Below, piece after piece: positions 1-46,955 of a stretch of DNA of 64,000 bases (position 1 is the stretch's first letter; every line of letters starts with the position of its first letter). A program made the position numbers and the translations under genes. Origin of the DNA: Molossus alvarezi (taxonomy: Eukaryota > Chordata > Mammalia > Chiroptera > Molossidae); contig CM073897.1 of the NCBI GenBank assembly GCA_037176705.1, positions 43,749,988 to 43,813,987 of the forward strand, in the 5' to 3' direction. The notes below the pieces were generated by a model. That model was not told the DNA's origin. It searched no databases and saw only the letters and a list, made by a program, of their open reading frames with translations.

Positions 1-609
1 GCTAAGGTGGGCGCAGACCTCATGTCCTTTTCTCATGGTCCTGTGGGGAAATCTAGGCCTTGGCCTTAATCCATGTTCTTCTCACTCGCTACCCCAACCC
101 AGTCATTGAGTTCTGTCCACTCTGCCTCCACAGTCTATCCTGTTTCCCCCCACCACCACCCTTGGTGTCTTGGACCAAGCTGCTCACACTGGTCTCCCCA
201 CATCCACCTGCACCCCACCAGCTCATCTCCTCTGTCCGCAGCCTTCAGCTCACAACTGGACCAGAGCCAGGCCTTCCTTCCCCGAGCAGGCTCCAACAGC
301 CCCGGAAACTCCCTCACCGCCTTACCAGTAATCATCTGCAAGACATTTGCACAGACTGCCCCACAGCAGGGACTGGGGCTGGTACCCTGCATCCCTCGTG
401 CCTAGGGTCAAGGCCAGCCGAGGCAATACCTGAACGATCCCAGTGATCTCAGCTCACAGACCCAATGGGCAGGCAGCAGGGTCCAGCCTCAGCAATACCG
501 TCCACGTTCTCCCTCACACAGTCTATCAGAGGACAGTCACCTGGACCTGGGAAATATTCCCTCCATTATCCCTAACCCTGAGACAGACAGACAGACACAA
601 GGAAGTCTT
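1..609. other. Intergenic sequence left of CAPN5
   Basis: No exon, repeat or promoter was recognised. By human synteny MYO7A, transcribed in the same direction, should begin further left. Confidence 0.5.
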
Positions 610-627
610 TCTGGGATTGTGGTAATG

Positions 628-633
628 TTTATT
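628..633 (-). terminator. Candidate CAPN5 polyadenylation signal
   Basis: AATAAA on the minus strand (TTTATT on the plus strand), about 2.24 kb after the stop. Cleavage would fall 10-30 nt further down, near 600-618. Confidence 0.5.
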
Positions 634-1139
634 CTGAGAACAAAATGGGTCTCCGCGAGGCCTGCCCATCTGCAAACAGGGACTGGGCCCCGGGACTGAA
701 GGTTGTGCACCAGCAGCTCGGAGCTGTTCTCCCCACCCACCCTCCAGCCGCAGCCTGCAAGAGCTCCAACCTCACCTGCCCCACCCCTCGGGTCCCCTGG
801 GGACCAGGGGTGTCTGTACATCCAGGATCCAGCCTGGCCCACACAAAGGGGCAGGAAGCACGGGCAGGGCTGCTGAGCAAGTTGGGGCGGGGGCAGCCCT
901 AGGACTGAAGCCCACAGGTCTGCCGTTGGTCCTGGTTCACCCCAAGGCCCCGGTGGACGTGGCTGAGAAAGGACCCACACGTCGGCCCCAGAGGCCCCAA
1001 GACGGCATATCCAGCCTCGTCTCTCCCCCGCCCCCCACTCAGAAGTGTGCATTTGAAATAGACATTGGAGAGTGATTACATGAGCGTGTACAGCGCGCAC
1101 GCATACGGAGATACATAGAGAAAGGGTATGGTTTTGCCC

Positions 1140-1250
1140 TTATTCAGCACTTGCTAGTAAGAGTGCTGACAAACAGGAATCATTGGCCCCACTTTGCAAA
1201 AGGGGGAAATCGAGGCACAGGAGGTTTGAATGATTTGCTCCTGGTCATCG
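1140..1250 (-). repeat. MIR fragment in the CAPN5 3'UTR
   Basis: Old tRNA-derived mammalian repeat: CCCCACTTTGCAAAAGGGGG and AATCGAGGCACAGGAGG correspond to the complement of the MIR core. Confidence 0.55.
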
Positions 1251-2874
1251 GTAGAGTCCTGGCCCCAGACCCAGGTTCTCGAGAGGAAGCCACAGCTTTT
1301 CCAAGAGTCCTCTTGTCCTCCTTGTTGTTCAGTTCCTGGCCCTCACGTGGCCCAGGGCCAGGACACAGGAGCAGAGCCGACCACGGGGTGAGGAGGCAAA
1401 GTCCATATCCCAGGACCCCGGCCAGGACACTGGACCAAAGAGCCAGATCTGGAGCCAAAAACTCCGGTTTCCAAAGGAATCCCCAGCAATTCCGATTCTT
1501 GATCCGGCTGGACTTTCCCATTTATGTCGCCTGGTCTGGAGACTGGAAGGGCACAGCGGACCCTAAGCGGGTCACTGTGCCAACACAACTGGGGCCGACC
1601 TGCAAACCACCCTGGCCTAATCCACCTCCAGACGCCCTTTGAGAAGGTATGACATCCTGTTCCTCCCCAAGTGGAATCAGAATAAAATCAGAGGGCCACG
1701 AGAACGAGTTTAAGAAAAGGGGTTCCCAGGCTGTTTTCCCTTGAAAACCCCTGGTTAGAATGGCGAGTTTTAAAACAATATAAAATGTCGAGGACTAAAA
1801 GGAACTTTGGTCCAGGCAGCAAGAAGACAGCGGTGGCCTCCCTGGCTGTGTTTTGGAGGGAATGTTGGTGGAGGGCCTCTGGTCAGGCGATGGATTTACC
1901 TGTGTGCTGCCAAGCTAATGGGTGACCTGGCCCTGACACCAACACCCAGAGCCCTTTCTCCCAGGAAAGCCCTGGTCTTGCAGCAAAGGGGTCCTCAGAT
2001 ATGTGCCTCCCCGTCGGGCCACCATGTCCTTCCCACCTGCCCAGCCCCTGGCCACCAAACTGGGCACACTGCTGGCATCAGGGCCATGGAGACAGGAAGA
2101 CGCCTCCCCTTCCCATCACTGCCAACACTTCTCCAGGGATCTGAAACCAGAGGCTGGGGATGAAATGAGAACGTGGAATGAGAAGGTATCTGCAGGTCCT
2201 CTGGGCACTGCCTGAGAGGACCCCAGAGCAGGGGGAGGCCCAGCATCAACGCGTGTCTCCCTGAGCTGTGGGCAGGAGCCCAGATCCTCTGGGGTCTCGT
2301 GGGCATCATTTATTCACTTGGCAAATCTCTGCAGAATAAATGAATGGGTGGTGGGTGGATGGGACTGGAAACCAACAGATGCCACCTGCGCATTTCCCAA
2401 ATTCCAGCCTGAGCAGGGACCCAGCCAGAGCCAAGGTGGCTAGAATGCCAGGTTTAGGTGACAGAGGAAGCAATGTCTGGGACACTGGGGTGGGTGCTGA
2501 AGAGGGGCAAGAGCGGGGCTTAGGGATGTGGCAGTTCGTGTGTAAACAAGTGACATCTTCTTGGCACTCCGTTGGCAGAGAGCAGGGCCCTGGAAAAACA
2601 TTCTCAACGGATAGAGTCCCTTAGCTGTGGCGACAGTTGGGGTAAGGAGGGCTATTTTAGATCTCAGGCAAGAAGACTCCTCCATGAGAAAGGAATGCGT
2701 TGGGTTCTTCAGGACACTGAGGCCCAGAGAGGGGCAGAGACCTCCCAAGGTCACACAGCAAGTCAGTGGAAAAGCTGAGAAAAAGACCCCAGAGTCCTGG
2801 CTCCCAGGCTGGTCCCTGGTTGGTGACATGCAGACGGTGGGGGGAACTGTGGGGGCCAGGTGGGTGGGCAGGCC

Positions 2875-37357
<34,483 letters not shown>

Positions 37358-40300
37358 GGTGGCCGCTGCCCAGGGAGGGGAGGCCAGAGCAAGTCAGCAG
37401 AGTGCTGTGTGGGTGCGTGGCGGCCCCAGGGGCAACTGGGAAGATAGAAGGAACGATCATTAGTTTGTGAGGGAGGGCTGGAGGCCCTGAGTCAGATGAT
37501 CCGACCTGCCCCCTCCCTGCAGCCCTGTGAAGTGAGCACCCTCGTTCCCACTGGCCAGGAAAGAAGGCTCAGAGAGGGGGAGACCTGCCCAGGGTCACAC
37601 AGCGGCACACACAGAGCAGGGGTGGGAGCTGACTGGCCTGCCTCCATAGTCTGAATGCCCTCATTTCTGATGCTCAGAGGTATGCCAGGCGGGCAGGCCC
37701 AGGGCACAACCAAGGGGAGCTCCGGGGTGCCAATCCATATCCCCCACACTTCCTTTGTTTCACCAGCCTTCCCTAGACCTCCCTGGCTGGTGTCACACCC
37801 ACAGGAAAGCAGCGACATTGTCTCCAGGTGTCTGTTCTCTGGAGCCTCACCCCTAAGTCTAGAGTGGCACAACTGTGCCCTGCGTGATGACCCGGGCCCC
37901 ATCCAGCCATCACTCACGTTCATTCTCTCTTGCCCCTCCTTCTAGCAGTTCTGGGATGAATGTCTCCAGTGCCACAGGCACACTCTCATGGCTCCTTAAT
38001 CCCAGTGACCTGACTGCTCGAAGACCCCGTCCCCGTCATGTGATCTCCCAGTCCCCAAAGCCAGACGCCCCCAGGACAGCCTCCCACACCACCCGGGGGC
38101 TCACACTCCTCAACAGCCTCTTCTGGGCCCTGACTGGCCCACTCCCAATGAGAACCAAGTCCCCTTACAGGAAACCATCCCAAACTCACTCCTCCTCTCC
38201 CCGACGCTCCCCCAGACTCCCCAGCCCAGGGAGCAGGAAGCCCCAGAAGGCCAAGTGCATCTGGTGCGGCCCTCTCACACGGACAGCCGCGGGCACAGGA
38301 GGTCCGCACACGCCATCCTCCCTTCAGCCCCCGCAAGTCCAGGTGGGCCCAGCCAGCGCCCTGGACTCGAAGCCTGTGCCAGCCAGACACGAGGGACCCG
38401 GACTGGACCAACAAGGCAAGAAGGCCTCCGGGAGGGGACGGCAGGGGAGGAGGGACAGTCAGCAGACCTGACACATCAGACGCCCTGACAGACGCCTGGA
38501 CAGCCAGGCACGGAACTGACAGCCCCACGTGTCCCCGTATCTCAGGCTCCATCTGGGCTGCCGGCAGAGCTCCACGCTCCCCTAGTCACTCATCCTGGAA
38601 GCTGCCCAGGGCAGCCCCGCAGCCTGCTTGGCACAGCTTCCAACGTCCCCCGCAGCCGAGGGAAGCCGAGGCCAGGTAGCTGGCTGCGGGGGCAAACGCG
38701 ACTTTGAGAGCAAGGTCGACGTGGGCGCCAGTCCCAGTTGTACTACTCGCCTGCTGTGTGGCTTTAGTCACTCAACTCCTCTGAGTCCCAGTTTTATTAC
38801 CTCCGCAATGAGAACAATATTGTAATCATCAATGGAAGATACAGTTAACCACAGGCCAAGGAGCCTGCCCAGTGGGCCAGAGGGAGGAAGGACGAGGAGG
38901 AAAGTGGACAAGCCACCTCTCGTTTCCGACTCAGCCTCCGTTCCTCTGGCACCTGCCAGGCGAGGACACCTGGCTCGAGGTCTGTGCGTGGCAAACGGTG
39001 CTGCTGGGCCTTTCACTGTCGCCATTTTTCAGACCAGAGGACTGAGGCTCAGTGGGGGAGGTGACTGGTCCACATTCCACGGCCGAGTCTGACCGAGAGC
39101 ACACCCTCTGACTCTGGTGGCTGCACCCTGGCCTGGAGCCCCCACAGGCAGGAGGAAGGGCTGAGTGCCAGGCAGGGCAGGGCTCCCCCCGCACACACCC
39201 TGGCTGAGCCGGCCTCCCAGGAGGGGAACAAGGGACCCACAGGGAAGTGAGAAGCAGGAAGGAGAGGTGAGAATGGGCAGGGAGTGTGGGGTTTGATGGA
39301 CAGAGGGGAGCGCAGGGAGGACCCATGGTTCCTGCTTGCCTGCTGAGGGCTGAGAGCTGGCTTGTCCTCTGCGCTGGACCCGCAGTCACTTCACTTTCTG
39401 TCCCCACATCCTGCTGGGCCGCTTGCCCCATTGCTGTGTGACCTCGGGCTGGCCACTTAGCCTCTCTGGCCATCCCTCTGCCCAGGAAGGCCGATACCCC
39501 TGCCCCCTGCCACCCGCCCTTCCTGCCTTGGGGGCCTGGAGGAAAGCGAGGGGAGCGGGGGAGCCGTCCTGGGCTCTGGCACGCGGCCACCAGGAGTCAT
39601 TAGCACCACGGCTTCCAGTTTCTGCAGGGCCTCTCGGGAAGCACTTTAAGCTGCAAGAATTAGATCAAAGAAGCTGAAAGCAGGAGCCCAGAAATCAGCT
39701 CTAGCAATTCCAGTGTTCAGAGCCCAAAGGGCCCAGGGAGGGGAGCGAGCTGGCTGAGGTCACACAGCCGGGCTGCGGGACAAGGAGGGTCTGGCGGCCC
39801 TCCAGCTGCACAGCAGCCAGCACTGCTGGGAAGGTCTGCTCCTGGGGAGATCAGCAGGGAGGTGGGGGTGGGAGGGGAAGGCGCAGCTGCGCCAGGGCCC
39901 GGCAGAACCTGGGCCACGCCTGGCTGGCTGAGGGTCTGACCTAGTTCAGCCACCTCTCCTGCCTCACCGCTGCCAGCCAGGCTGACCCTGGCCTACTTAT
40001 GCCAGCCTCTCTGGCCCCGGCCTTTGCACAGGCTGCACCTCATGCTGACTGCCCTCCTGCACCCTCCATTTGCCCCAGCGTCCTTTCCCATCCACAGAGT
40101 CACCAGCCTCTGCACTTCGCCCTCTCCCTGCAGTTCCAGGCAGAAGCACAAAGGCCATGAATAAACCCGGAGTCAGGAAAGCCAGGCCTCCAGTGCTGGG
40201 ACCTGAGCTAGGGGCCCTGGCACTGCCTGTCTTCTGATCACGTTTACTCTGTGTGTGTGAGCCACGCACTAACAGGACAGTCCGAGCTTCCCAGCGTTCC

Positions 40301-40369
40301 TTCCTGCTGCCCTCAGCCCTCCATCCCTGCCCGTCTCACCCACCCCTGCCATTCTCCATCTGGGGCTAA

Positions 40370-40705
40370 GTTCCAGTGCTGCGGGCTCTTCCCACTTCCC
40401 TAAAGCTGTTCACTCAGGGCCTCCGCACACACTGTTCCTTCCACACGTGCACAGCTGGAGAACCCCTGATCACCTTGGAGACTCAGCCCAAGCACCTCCC
40501 ACCCGCCCCCGACATTGCTCCTCCCCTCCGGCATCCTGGAACCCGGGACAAGGCTCATTACCTTACACCCCATCTTTGTATGACTTGTCCGCCTCTCCAG
40601 CCCAACTCTGCGCCTCCAGGGCAGGGCCCCTGTCCAGCTCCTCTCTGGGTCCCCAGAGCCCACCAGTGGGGCATGTTCAGTAAATGTGTGTTGAGTGAAC
40701 CAGTA
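40370..40705 (+). repeat. L2-type LINE fragment
   Basis: TTCACTCAGGGCCTCCGC, CTCCAGGGCAGGGCCC and TTCAGTAAATGTGTGTTGAG match the L2 3' pattern. In CAPN5 intron 1. Confidence 0.65.
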
Positions 40706-41893
40706 CCTGTGGCACAGGAGGAATTCCTTCATGGATGGGAAACATGGGCTCAGAGAGAGGCAGGGCCTCCGGGGGATCAGCTTTCCGCTTCGGAGCAGCA
40801 CAGGCTCTCAGGTCTCCTGAAGACCAGGGCCCGCCCTTTCCCACTGGGCCAAGCCTCTCTCCTTCCCTCCCCTCCTGATGGCTGGGTGCTCTCGGGTGCG
40901 GCCCAGCCCCTCCCCAGTGTTGTTCCCCAGTGTCCCTCTAAGCAGTGCGATCTGGACAGGCCATGGCCTCTCTGGTCCGCACGGTCCTTGTCTGGAGGAA
41001 GAGATAACGTGCCAGGACCTCTGGGGGGGTCAAATGGGACGCCACCACATGGAACAGCATTTTGTACACTTGAACGCACCATGCCCCTGGGGGGAGGTCA
41101 ATGTCATTGTCTGGGTACATCCACAAAGTTGCCAACTCCAGCCAGGAGAGTTACAAAAATTCAGAGTGTCAGTCCCCAGCGAACTTCATGAATACAAGGC
41201 AAAACAAAAAATGCGTCATTACAGAGGTTTCAGCAAGACGGAAACAAAGGCCCAGCCCTAGGACTCAGGAGTCCTTTCGGAGATTCGGCCCTTTCCAGGC
41301 AGAGGGAACAGCTCAAGAAAAGGCTCACGCAGGAAAGTGCACAACAGCTCAGACCCAGGGTAGCACAGCGGGGCCCTGTGGACTGGGCATGGGCAACTGA
41401 GCTGGGTCAGAACAGGGCTTGCCAGGGAGCTCAGAGAACCCCGTCTCCCAGCAGTCAGTCAGACCTGAGTTCAAGTGCAGCCACACCACTTAGAGCTGTG
41501 TGTCCTTGGGCAGGTCACTAACCCCTCTGAGCTGCTATCAGCCCCACCTGGTTCAGCTTCTAAAGGGGCAGGGTAAGAAAGTGGCACCTGCCATGGGCCT
41601 GCCCTGCAGGAGTCTGTCCACGCTTGGAGGCTGTGGCCTCCGCTGCTGCTCCCGGGATCTGCCGGAGGTGGTGGGGACAGACTGGGCAGAGGAAGGGCTC
41701 ATCTTGCAGCAGGCCGCGCTGAGCCAGCCACAGGAGGGAGCTGACACCACTGAGTCTTCCCTGGACACCGCAGCACAAAGCCAGGGAGAAACAGGAGAAA
41801 GAGTTGCAGTCCCGTTTTGTAGATGAGAACATCCAGGAGCGTGTCCAAAGTCTGCGGCTTGTTGGAGGTCTCTGCCCAGACCAGCCCCACCAC

Positions 41894-42146
41894 ATGGCAG
41901 GTTTCCTCCGGGATCCCGCTGACGTCCGACCCGCAGCCGCGTACGAAGCACTCGGGGTTCCTGAAAGCGCACCTTTCGCAGGCATCTTCAAGTTTGCGGT
42001 AGAAGAATTTCAAGTCCCTGCAGCCCCAACCGCAATGATCACCAATGCTGGAATAGGAATAAATCCTGCCCAGACTGCTGGTAATGTTTTCTAAAGCATG
42101 GTTCAGACTGCGAATTATTCCTTACAGTTGTGTTGGAAGTTGTTAA
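41894..42146 (+). pseudogene. UFM1P: Processed pseudogene of UFM1 (ubiquitin-fold modifier 1)
   Basis: Intronless copy of the UFM1 coding sequence. A continuous 50-codon core includes VPESAPF, EEFQVPAA and GIGINPAQTAGNVF, followed by the end of the protein VGSC and stop in another frame. At least three single-base deletions break the frame: one before the core, one after GNVF (making an immediate TAA) and one before the LRIIP equivalent. Substitutions replace the conserved R-D-R near the end. The normal gene has several exons, so this is a retrocopy. It lies in CAPN5 intron 1, antisense to CAPN5. No target-site duplication was found. Confidence 0.9.
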
Positions 42147-42584
42147 TATCTGCTACTTGGAAGATAGGATTACCCTTCAAAATAAACATTGGTACTGTTG
42201 TAAAACTGAAATCAGGCATTTAAAATCCTATGAAAACACCAATGGATGATGAAACAGTGAAAGGTGACTCTGTCCCTGCTTGTTATGCCCACGCTTCATG
42301 AGAAGAGGGGATGCTTATGCACAAAGACACGAACCATCTGCACAGAAAATACCGTCTTTCATTGCTTGCTCACCACATACACAGCAGTTCATTTGCAGTC
42401 AGTGGATTATCCAATGTGTTTTATTAGCGGAGGATGCTTCTGATAATTCTTTCTGAGAACATTTGGAAAATGTATTGAATCTCCCTATTTGTCTTTACAT
42501 TAAAATTTTAAAAGGACTGTGGATCATACACGGCAGTTTGCATTACAGCATCTGACTTGCAGACTCAAAATTAGCTGAATTATT

Positions 42585-42926
42585 ATTATTTTTTTTTATC
42601 CTCACCCAAGGACATTTTTCCATTCTTTGTTCAGATAGAGTGAGAGGGGGAAAGAGAGAGAGAGAAACATCGATGTGAAAGGGATACACCGAGCCCTGGC
42701 CGGTTTGGCCCAGCGGTTAGAGTGTCGGCCTGTGGTCTGGAGAGACCCGGGTTCGGTTCCCGCTAAGGGCATGTGCCTCGGTTGCGGTTTGTCCCCGGCC
42801 CTGGTTGGTCGTGCGGGTGGCAGCCACTCGATGTGTCCCTTTCACGTCGATGTTTCTCTCTCTCTGTTCCTCTCTCTCCCTCCCACTCTACCTGAATAAA
42901 AAATGGAAAAATGTCCTCGGGTGAGG

Positions 42927-42989
<63 letters not shown>

Positions 42990-43155
42990 AAAAAAAAAAA
43001 AAAGAAAGGGATACACCGAGTGGTTGCCACCCACACGACCCAACCAGGGCCGGGGACAAACTGCAACCGAGGTACATGACCTTAGTGGGAACCGAACCCG
43101 GGGCTCTCTGGAATGCAGGCTGACGCTCTACCGCTGAGCCAAACCGGTCAGGGCT
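42585..43155 (-). mobile_element. Ves SINE, host of a nested insertion
   Basis: Minus-strand Ves copy whose tail half (42585-42693) and head half (43021-43155) are separated by a younger plus-strand SINE. GCTGAATT at both outer edges fits its own target duplication. Confidence 0.88.
42694..43004 (+). mobile_element. Young nested Ves SINE with very long poly(A)
   Basis: A complete, consensus-like Ves inserted in the opposite direction into an older Ves. A perfect 16-bp duplication AAAGGGATACACCGAG flanks it (42678-42693 and 43005-43020). The tail is 59 A, one T, then 15 A, far longer than other SINE tails here, a mark of recent insertion. Confidence 0.93.
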
Positions 43156-44710
43156 GAATTCTTAATTATAGATTGTTTGTGATAGAGGACAGAGACCCAT
43201 TAATGAATACTTAACTGTCTTAACTTGTTATCACATAGGTTTTTCTTTTATTTCAAGCTTCATGTGTTCATATAAATTTAGCCCATATGTGTATATGTGT
43301 AAAATCAATATCCCACAACAAAGAGTTTTAACGATGATCTTGCAGAATCCAACACTTGTAACAGAAGGAACTGAAAACAAAGTAGAAGCTCCCTTTGCTG
43401 AGTTACGCGTTCCTTCACCAGTCTCTTTTAATACAGCCTTTGAGACAGGAATTCTCAAGAAACAGTGTTTTTTCCCCGAGGATAATATTTCTCAGTAGCA
43501 TCCAGGAAGATCTGAAGTTCACACCAAGGCTCAAGGAAATGCTCATTGGAAATGCTGATTAATTATACTCACCGAAGGCCCAACCTTTAAGAAAGTGCGA
43601 GGATCAGTTAAGTGAGTGAGAAGCCAGTAGAGGGAAGACGAGAAGGCCCAGGTGACCAGACTTCTAGTAGGAAGGACAGAAACAGAAAGCAACAGCAAAA
43701 GGGAACAGAAAAAGCCGGCTGGATGGGCTGAAGCACAAAGGCTGTGTAGGAAGATCCGAAGGGGATACTGGACATTTTCATAAGGAGAGGAAGGCAACTG
43801 GGAAAAGCAAAGCACAGGCCTTGTCAACAGGCAGATTTCAAAATCCCCTTCATAAGAATCGAAAGAATGATATGCAGAAGGGAGGTTTTATTTGTCCTTA
43901 CAGGGAAAATCAGTATCTATGAAAATCTTCCAAAATGAACTGAAGGCTCCTAGTGACTCAGAACCAGCGCTCGCTCTGCTGTGTTCTCGGGGGGGGGAGC
44001 CTTCCAGGGGAGTCTGCCTGCTCCTTCTAGGCCTGGAAATGTAGTAGGCTTTCAATAAATACTTGCTGAATTATTTAAGAATAAGGTATCTCTAAGATCT
44101 GTAAATATGATCTGTAAGTTCTTTGTGCAGAATGTTTTGAGTATTTAGTTTAAATGCATTATTGGCACGTACTATCTTAGAGAACCACATTTTGCATTTT
44201 GTCACACTATATTTTCTACTCTTATGTTATTATTAAAGCTTTTCATCAGCATGCATTAAAAACAAAAACAAACAAACAAAAAACCAACACTGTGGCTTAT
44301 TAGCTGGACCCAAGCGTCCAGGCTCGGTATCTCACAGGGCTACCCAAAGCAGGACCCCGGGCTCATCCTTACCATTTTAGGGCATACCCTGATGCAGCAA
44401 TAAAGAAGTCAGTAAGAACGTTGTTCCCGAGCATTTCTCTGAAGGAGAACTCGGTTTGGCCCCGCAGGTCTCGACTCCCTCACAGCCCTTGCCCACCCAC
44501 TTTAACAAGGGAGAAGCCGGTTTCAGGTTCAGGGTCATAGTACTTGGCTGGACCAGAATGTATTTGTCTGTTGTTTTTACTTGATTTTTAAGATTCTTCC
44601 ATTTACCCTGAAGTTATGGAGAGTAACACTGACCTTCTATTTACAGTAAACACACAGTTTCCTTTAAGAAATAAGGAAAAAGGAAGTTGATTTTTAAAAA
44701 ACAAACATTA

Positions 44711-45435
44711 GGCTGCCATCAACAAATCATCAAACAAGTGTTGGCGAGGGTGTGGAGAAAAGGGGACTCTAGTACACTGCTGGTGGGAATGCAGACTGGT
44801 GCAGCCACTATGAAAAAGAATATGGTGTTTCCTCAAAAAATTAAAAATTGAACTGCCATTTGACCCAGTGATCCCACTTCTAGGAATATACCCTAAGAAG
44901 CCTGAAACACCAATCAGAAAGAATATATGTACCCCTATGTTCATAGCAGCACTATTTACAATAGCTAAGATCTGGAAACAGCCCAAGTGTCCATCAGTAG
45001 ACAAATGGATAAAAAAGCTGTGGTACATATACACAATGGAATACTATGCAGCTGTAAGAAAGAAAGATCTCTATCCTTTGAGATGACATGGAGGGACCTA
45101 GAAGGTATTATCCTAAGTGAAACAAGCCAAACAGAGAAAGACAAATATCACATGATATCACTTATTTGTGGAATATAATGAACATAACAGTCTGAGGAAC
45201 AGGGTAGACCCAGAGACGTGGAAGTAGGGTACAGATTGACAACCCTCAGAAGAGGGGGTGGAGGGGGAGGGAAGAGATAAACCACAGAACTTATATGCAT
45301 GTATGCATAACCAATGGACATGGACAACAGAGCTGGGTATGGGGTAGGGGATGGGGAGGAGGGTGTCAATGGGGAAAAAAAGGAGAAACATCTGTAACAA
45401 AAATAAATTAATAAAATTAGAATAAATAAATAAAT
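44711..45435 (+). mobile_element. 5'-truncated LINE-1 (end of ORF2 and 3'UTR)
   Basis: Contains typical L1 ORF2 C-terminal coding sequence (GGTGTGGAGAAAAGGGG, and CAACAGCCCAAGTGTCC-type text) followed by the 3'UTR and an A-rich tail with TAAA repeats. It is flanked by an 11-bp duplication AACAAACATTA (44700-44710 and 45436-45446). The last 150 bp resemble the 3' ends of the two half-L1 elements (AATGGACA..GACAA, GTCAATGGGG, ACATCTGTAA). Confidence 0.85.
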
Positions 45436-46055
45436 AACAAACATTAAGTTCCCAGTGGTATAGGCATTACAGCGAGCATCAGAGGGCAGGGTGCTATGGG
45501 CAAGGGCTGTGTGTCAGGGGCGAGTCACCTGACCTCTCTGAGCCTTGGGGCTCTCCTCTAAGAGCTGGGATAATGGAACCAGCACACGGAAGGCCACGAG
45601 TAGCCAAGACCATTGGAAGAAGAGCTGGAGAACACACACCTGCAGTTAACAAGACCTACCACAAAGCTCTGGTCATTGACACTGTGAAGTTGGTGCAGGG
45701 AGGGGGGGGAACACACCAATGTGAGAGAACAGAAAGTCCAGACAGAGGCCACAAGTAGACGGACACCTGACTTATGACAAAGTTGACACCACAGGGCATT
45801 GGGGAAAGGATGGTCTTTTCAATGAAAGGTGCTGGGTCAACTGGCTATCCCTATGGAGAAAGCTTCACCTTGACCCCTACCTCCCACTACGCACAAAAAC
45901 AATTCCACACAGAGTACAAATCCAACTGAAAAGTAAAACAATAAAGCTTTTTGAAGAAAAAGAAACAGAGCATGTTCAAATGGCCAATAGATGGAAAGAA
46001 AATGTGCTTACTTAACTAATCTCAAGGAAGTAAATACACATTAAAAACATGATGA

Positions 46056-46268
46056 GAGCCCGGCAGGTGTGGCTCAGTGGTTGAGCGTCGACCCATGCAC
46101 CAAGAGGTCGCAGGTTCGATTCCTGGTCAGGGCACATGCCCAGGTTATGGGCCCAATCCCCAGTAGGGGGCGTGCAGGAGGCGGCCAATTGATGTTCTCT
46201 GTCGTTGATGCTTCTATCTCTCTCTCCCTCTCCCTTCCTCTCTCTCTAAAAGCAATAAAGAAAAAAAA
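46056..46268 (+). mobile_element. Ves SINE (GTGTGGCTCAGTGGTTGAGCG head)
   Basis: Complete copy in an old L1. ACATGATGAG at both ends is the target duplication. Confidence 0.92.
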
Positions 46269-46349
46269 ACATGATGAGGGAAAAAAAATCAAACACAATG
46301 AGACATCACTACATTCCCAGCCCAGAATGGCTAAAGTGAAAAACACCAC

Positions 46350-46351
<2 letters not shown>

Positions 46352-46384
<33 letters not shown>
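46352..46384 (+). repeat. (CA)n microsatellite
   Basis: About 16 CA units. Confidence 0.95.
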
Positions 46385-46385
<1 letters not shown>

Positions 46386-46955
46386 CCAAGCAGATCTTTT
46401 CAGTGTACATTGGTACAACCACTTTACAAAATCATTTGACCATAGCTACTAAAACTAAACAAACACAAACTCTATCATTCAGTGATTCTGCTCCTAAGTA
46501 CATACTGAACAGAAATGCATCCATGTATTCACCAAAAACATGTACAAGAATTTTATCACAGTAGTATTTGTTATAGCTGAAAATGAGAAACAACCCAAAG
46601 TGCAAGAAAAGGAAGGGTAAATACGTTGTTGTAATGGAATATTATACAGTAAGGAAAATGAGCAAACTGCTGCATGAAACTCTGGATGGATCTCACAAGC
46701 ATAATATTAAACAAGAAAAGTAAAGCTGCAATTCCATTTATACAAAATTGAAAAACGGGCATAACTCAGCTACGGTGGAGAAAAGGCAGGAGAGTAGCCA
46801 CCCTTGGGGGTAGTGACTAAAGGGGAATGAGATGCTTCTGGGGTTCTGGTTACCCTGCTCCTTGATCTGGGTGGTGGCTATGGGTGTGGTCACTGAGCTG
46901 AGCACCTGTGATTTATGCACTGTTCTTTATGCTTCAATAAAATGTTTGTGTGTTT

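Larger units (their letters stand above)
610..2874 (-). other. CAPN5: CAPN5 3' untranslated region
   Basis: About 2.25 kb follow the stop codon up to the first clear polyadenylation signal. No reading frame of note is present. It contains an old MIR around 1140-1250. Another TTTATT (AATAAA on the minus strand, 2314-2309) could give a shorter transcript. The 3' end is inferred, not observed. Confidence 0.6.
42147..44280 (+). other. AT-rich segment after the UFM1 retrocopy, possibly its 3'UTR, interrupted by SINEs
   Basis: Composition falls sharply to AT-rich immediately after the UFM1 stop. It stays so until an A-rich stretch near 44263-44284 (AAAAACAAAAACAAAC), apart from the nested SINEs at 42585-43155. 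A plausible reading is the UFM1 3'UTR ending in a decayed poly(A). However, 44040-44100 also resembles the end of an L2-type repeat, so part may be unrelated. Confidence 0.3.
45590..46945 (+). mobile_element. Old LINE-1 fragment, interrupted by a Ves SINE
   Basis: Decayed L1 ORF2 and 3'UTR sequence in the plus direction, including a TATGACAAAGTTGACACC segment and the familiar 3' text near 46550-46790. The Ves SINE at 46056-46268 and a (CA)n tract interrupt it, and another SINE landed in its end at 46943. Confidence 0.7.

Noticed and set aside
1..609. Possible MYO7A first exon
   Set aside because: Synteny predicts the gene nearby, but no exon, splice site or CpG island is visible here.
42911..43123. 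Open frame encoding a poly-lysine run
   Set aside because: It is the translated poly(A) tail of the nested SINE.
43262..43498. 78-codon open frame after the UFM1 retrocopy
   Set aside because: It looks protein-like in composition but matches no family I recognise and lies in AT-rich sequence that may be UFM1 3'UTR.
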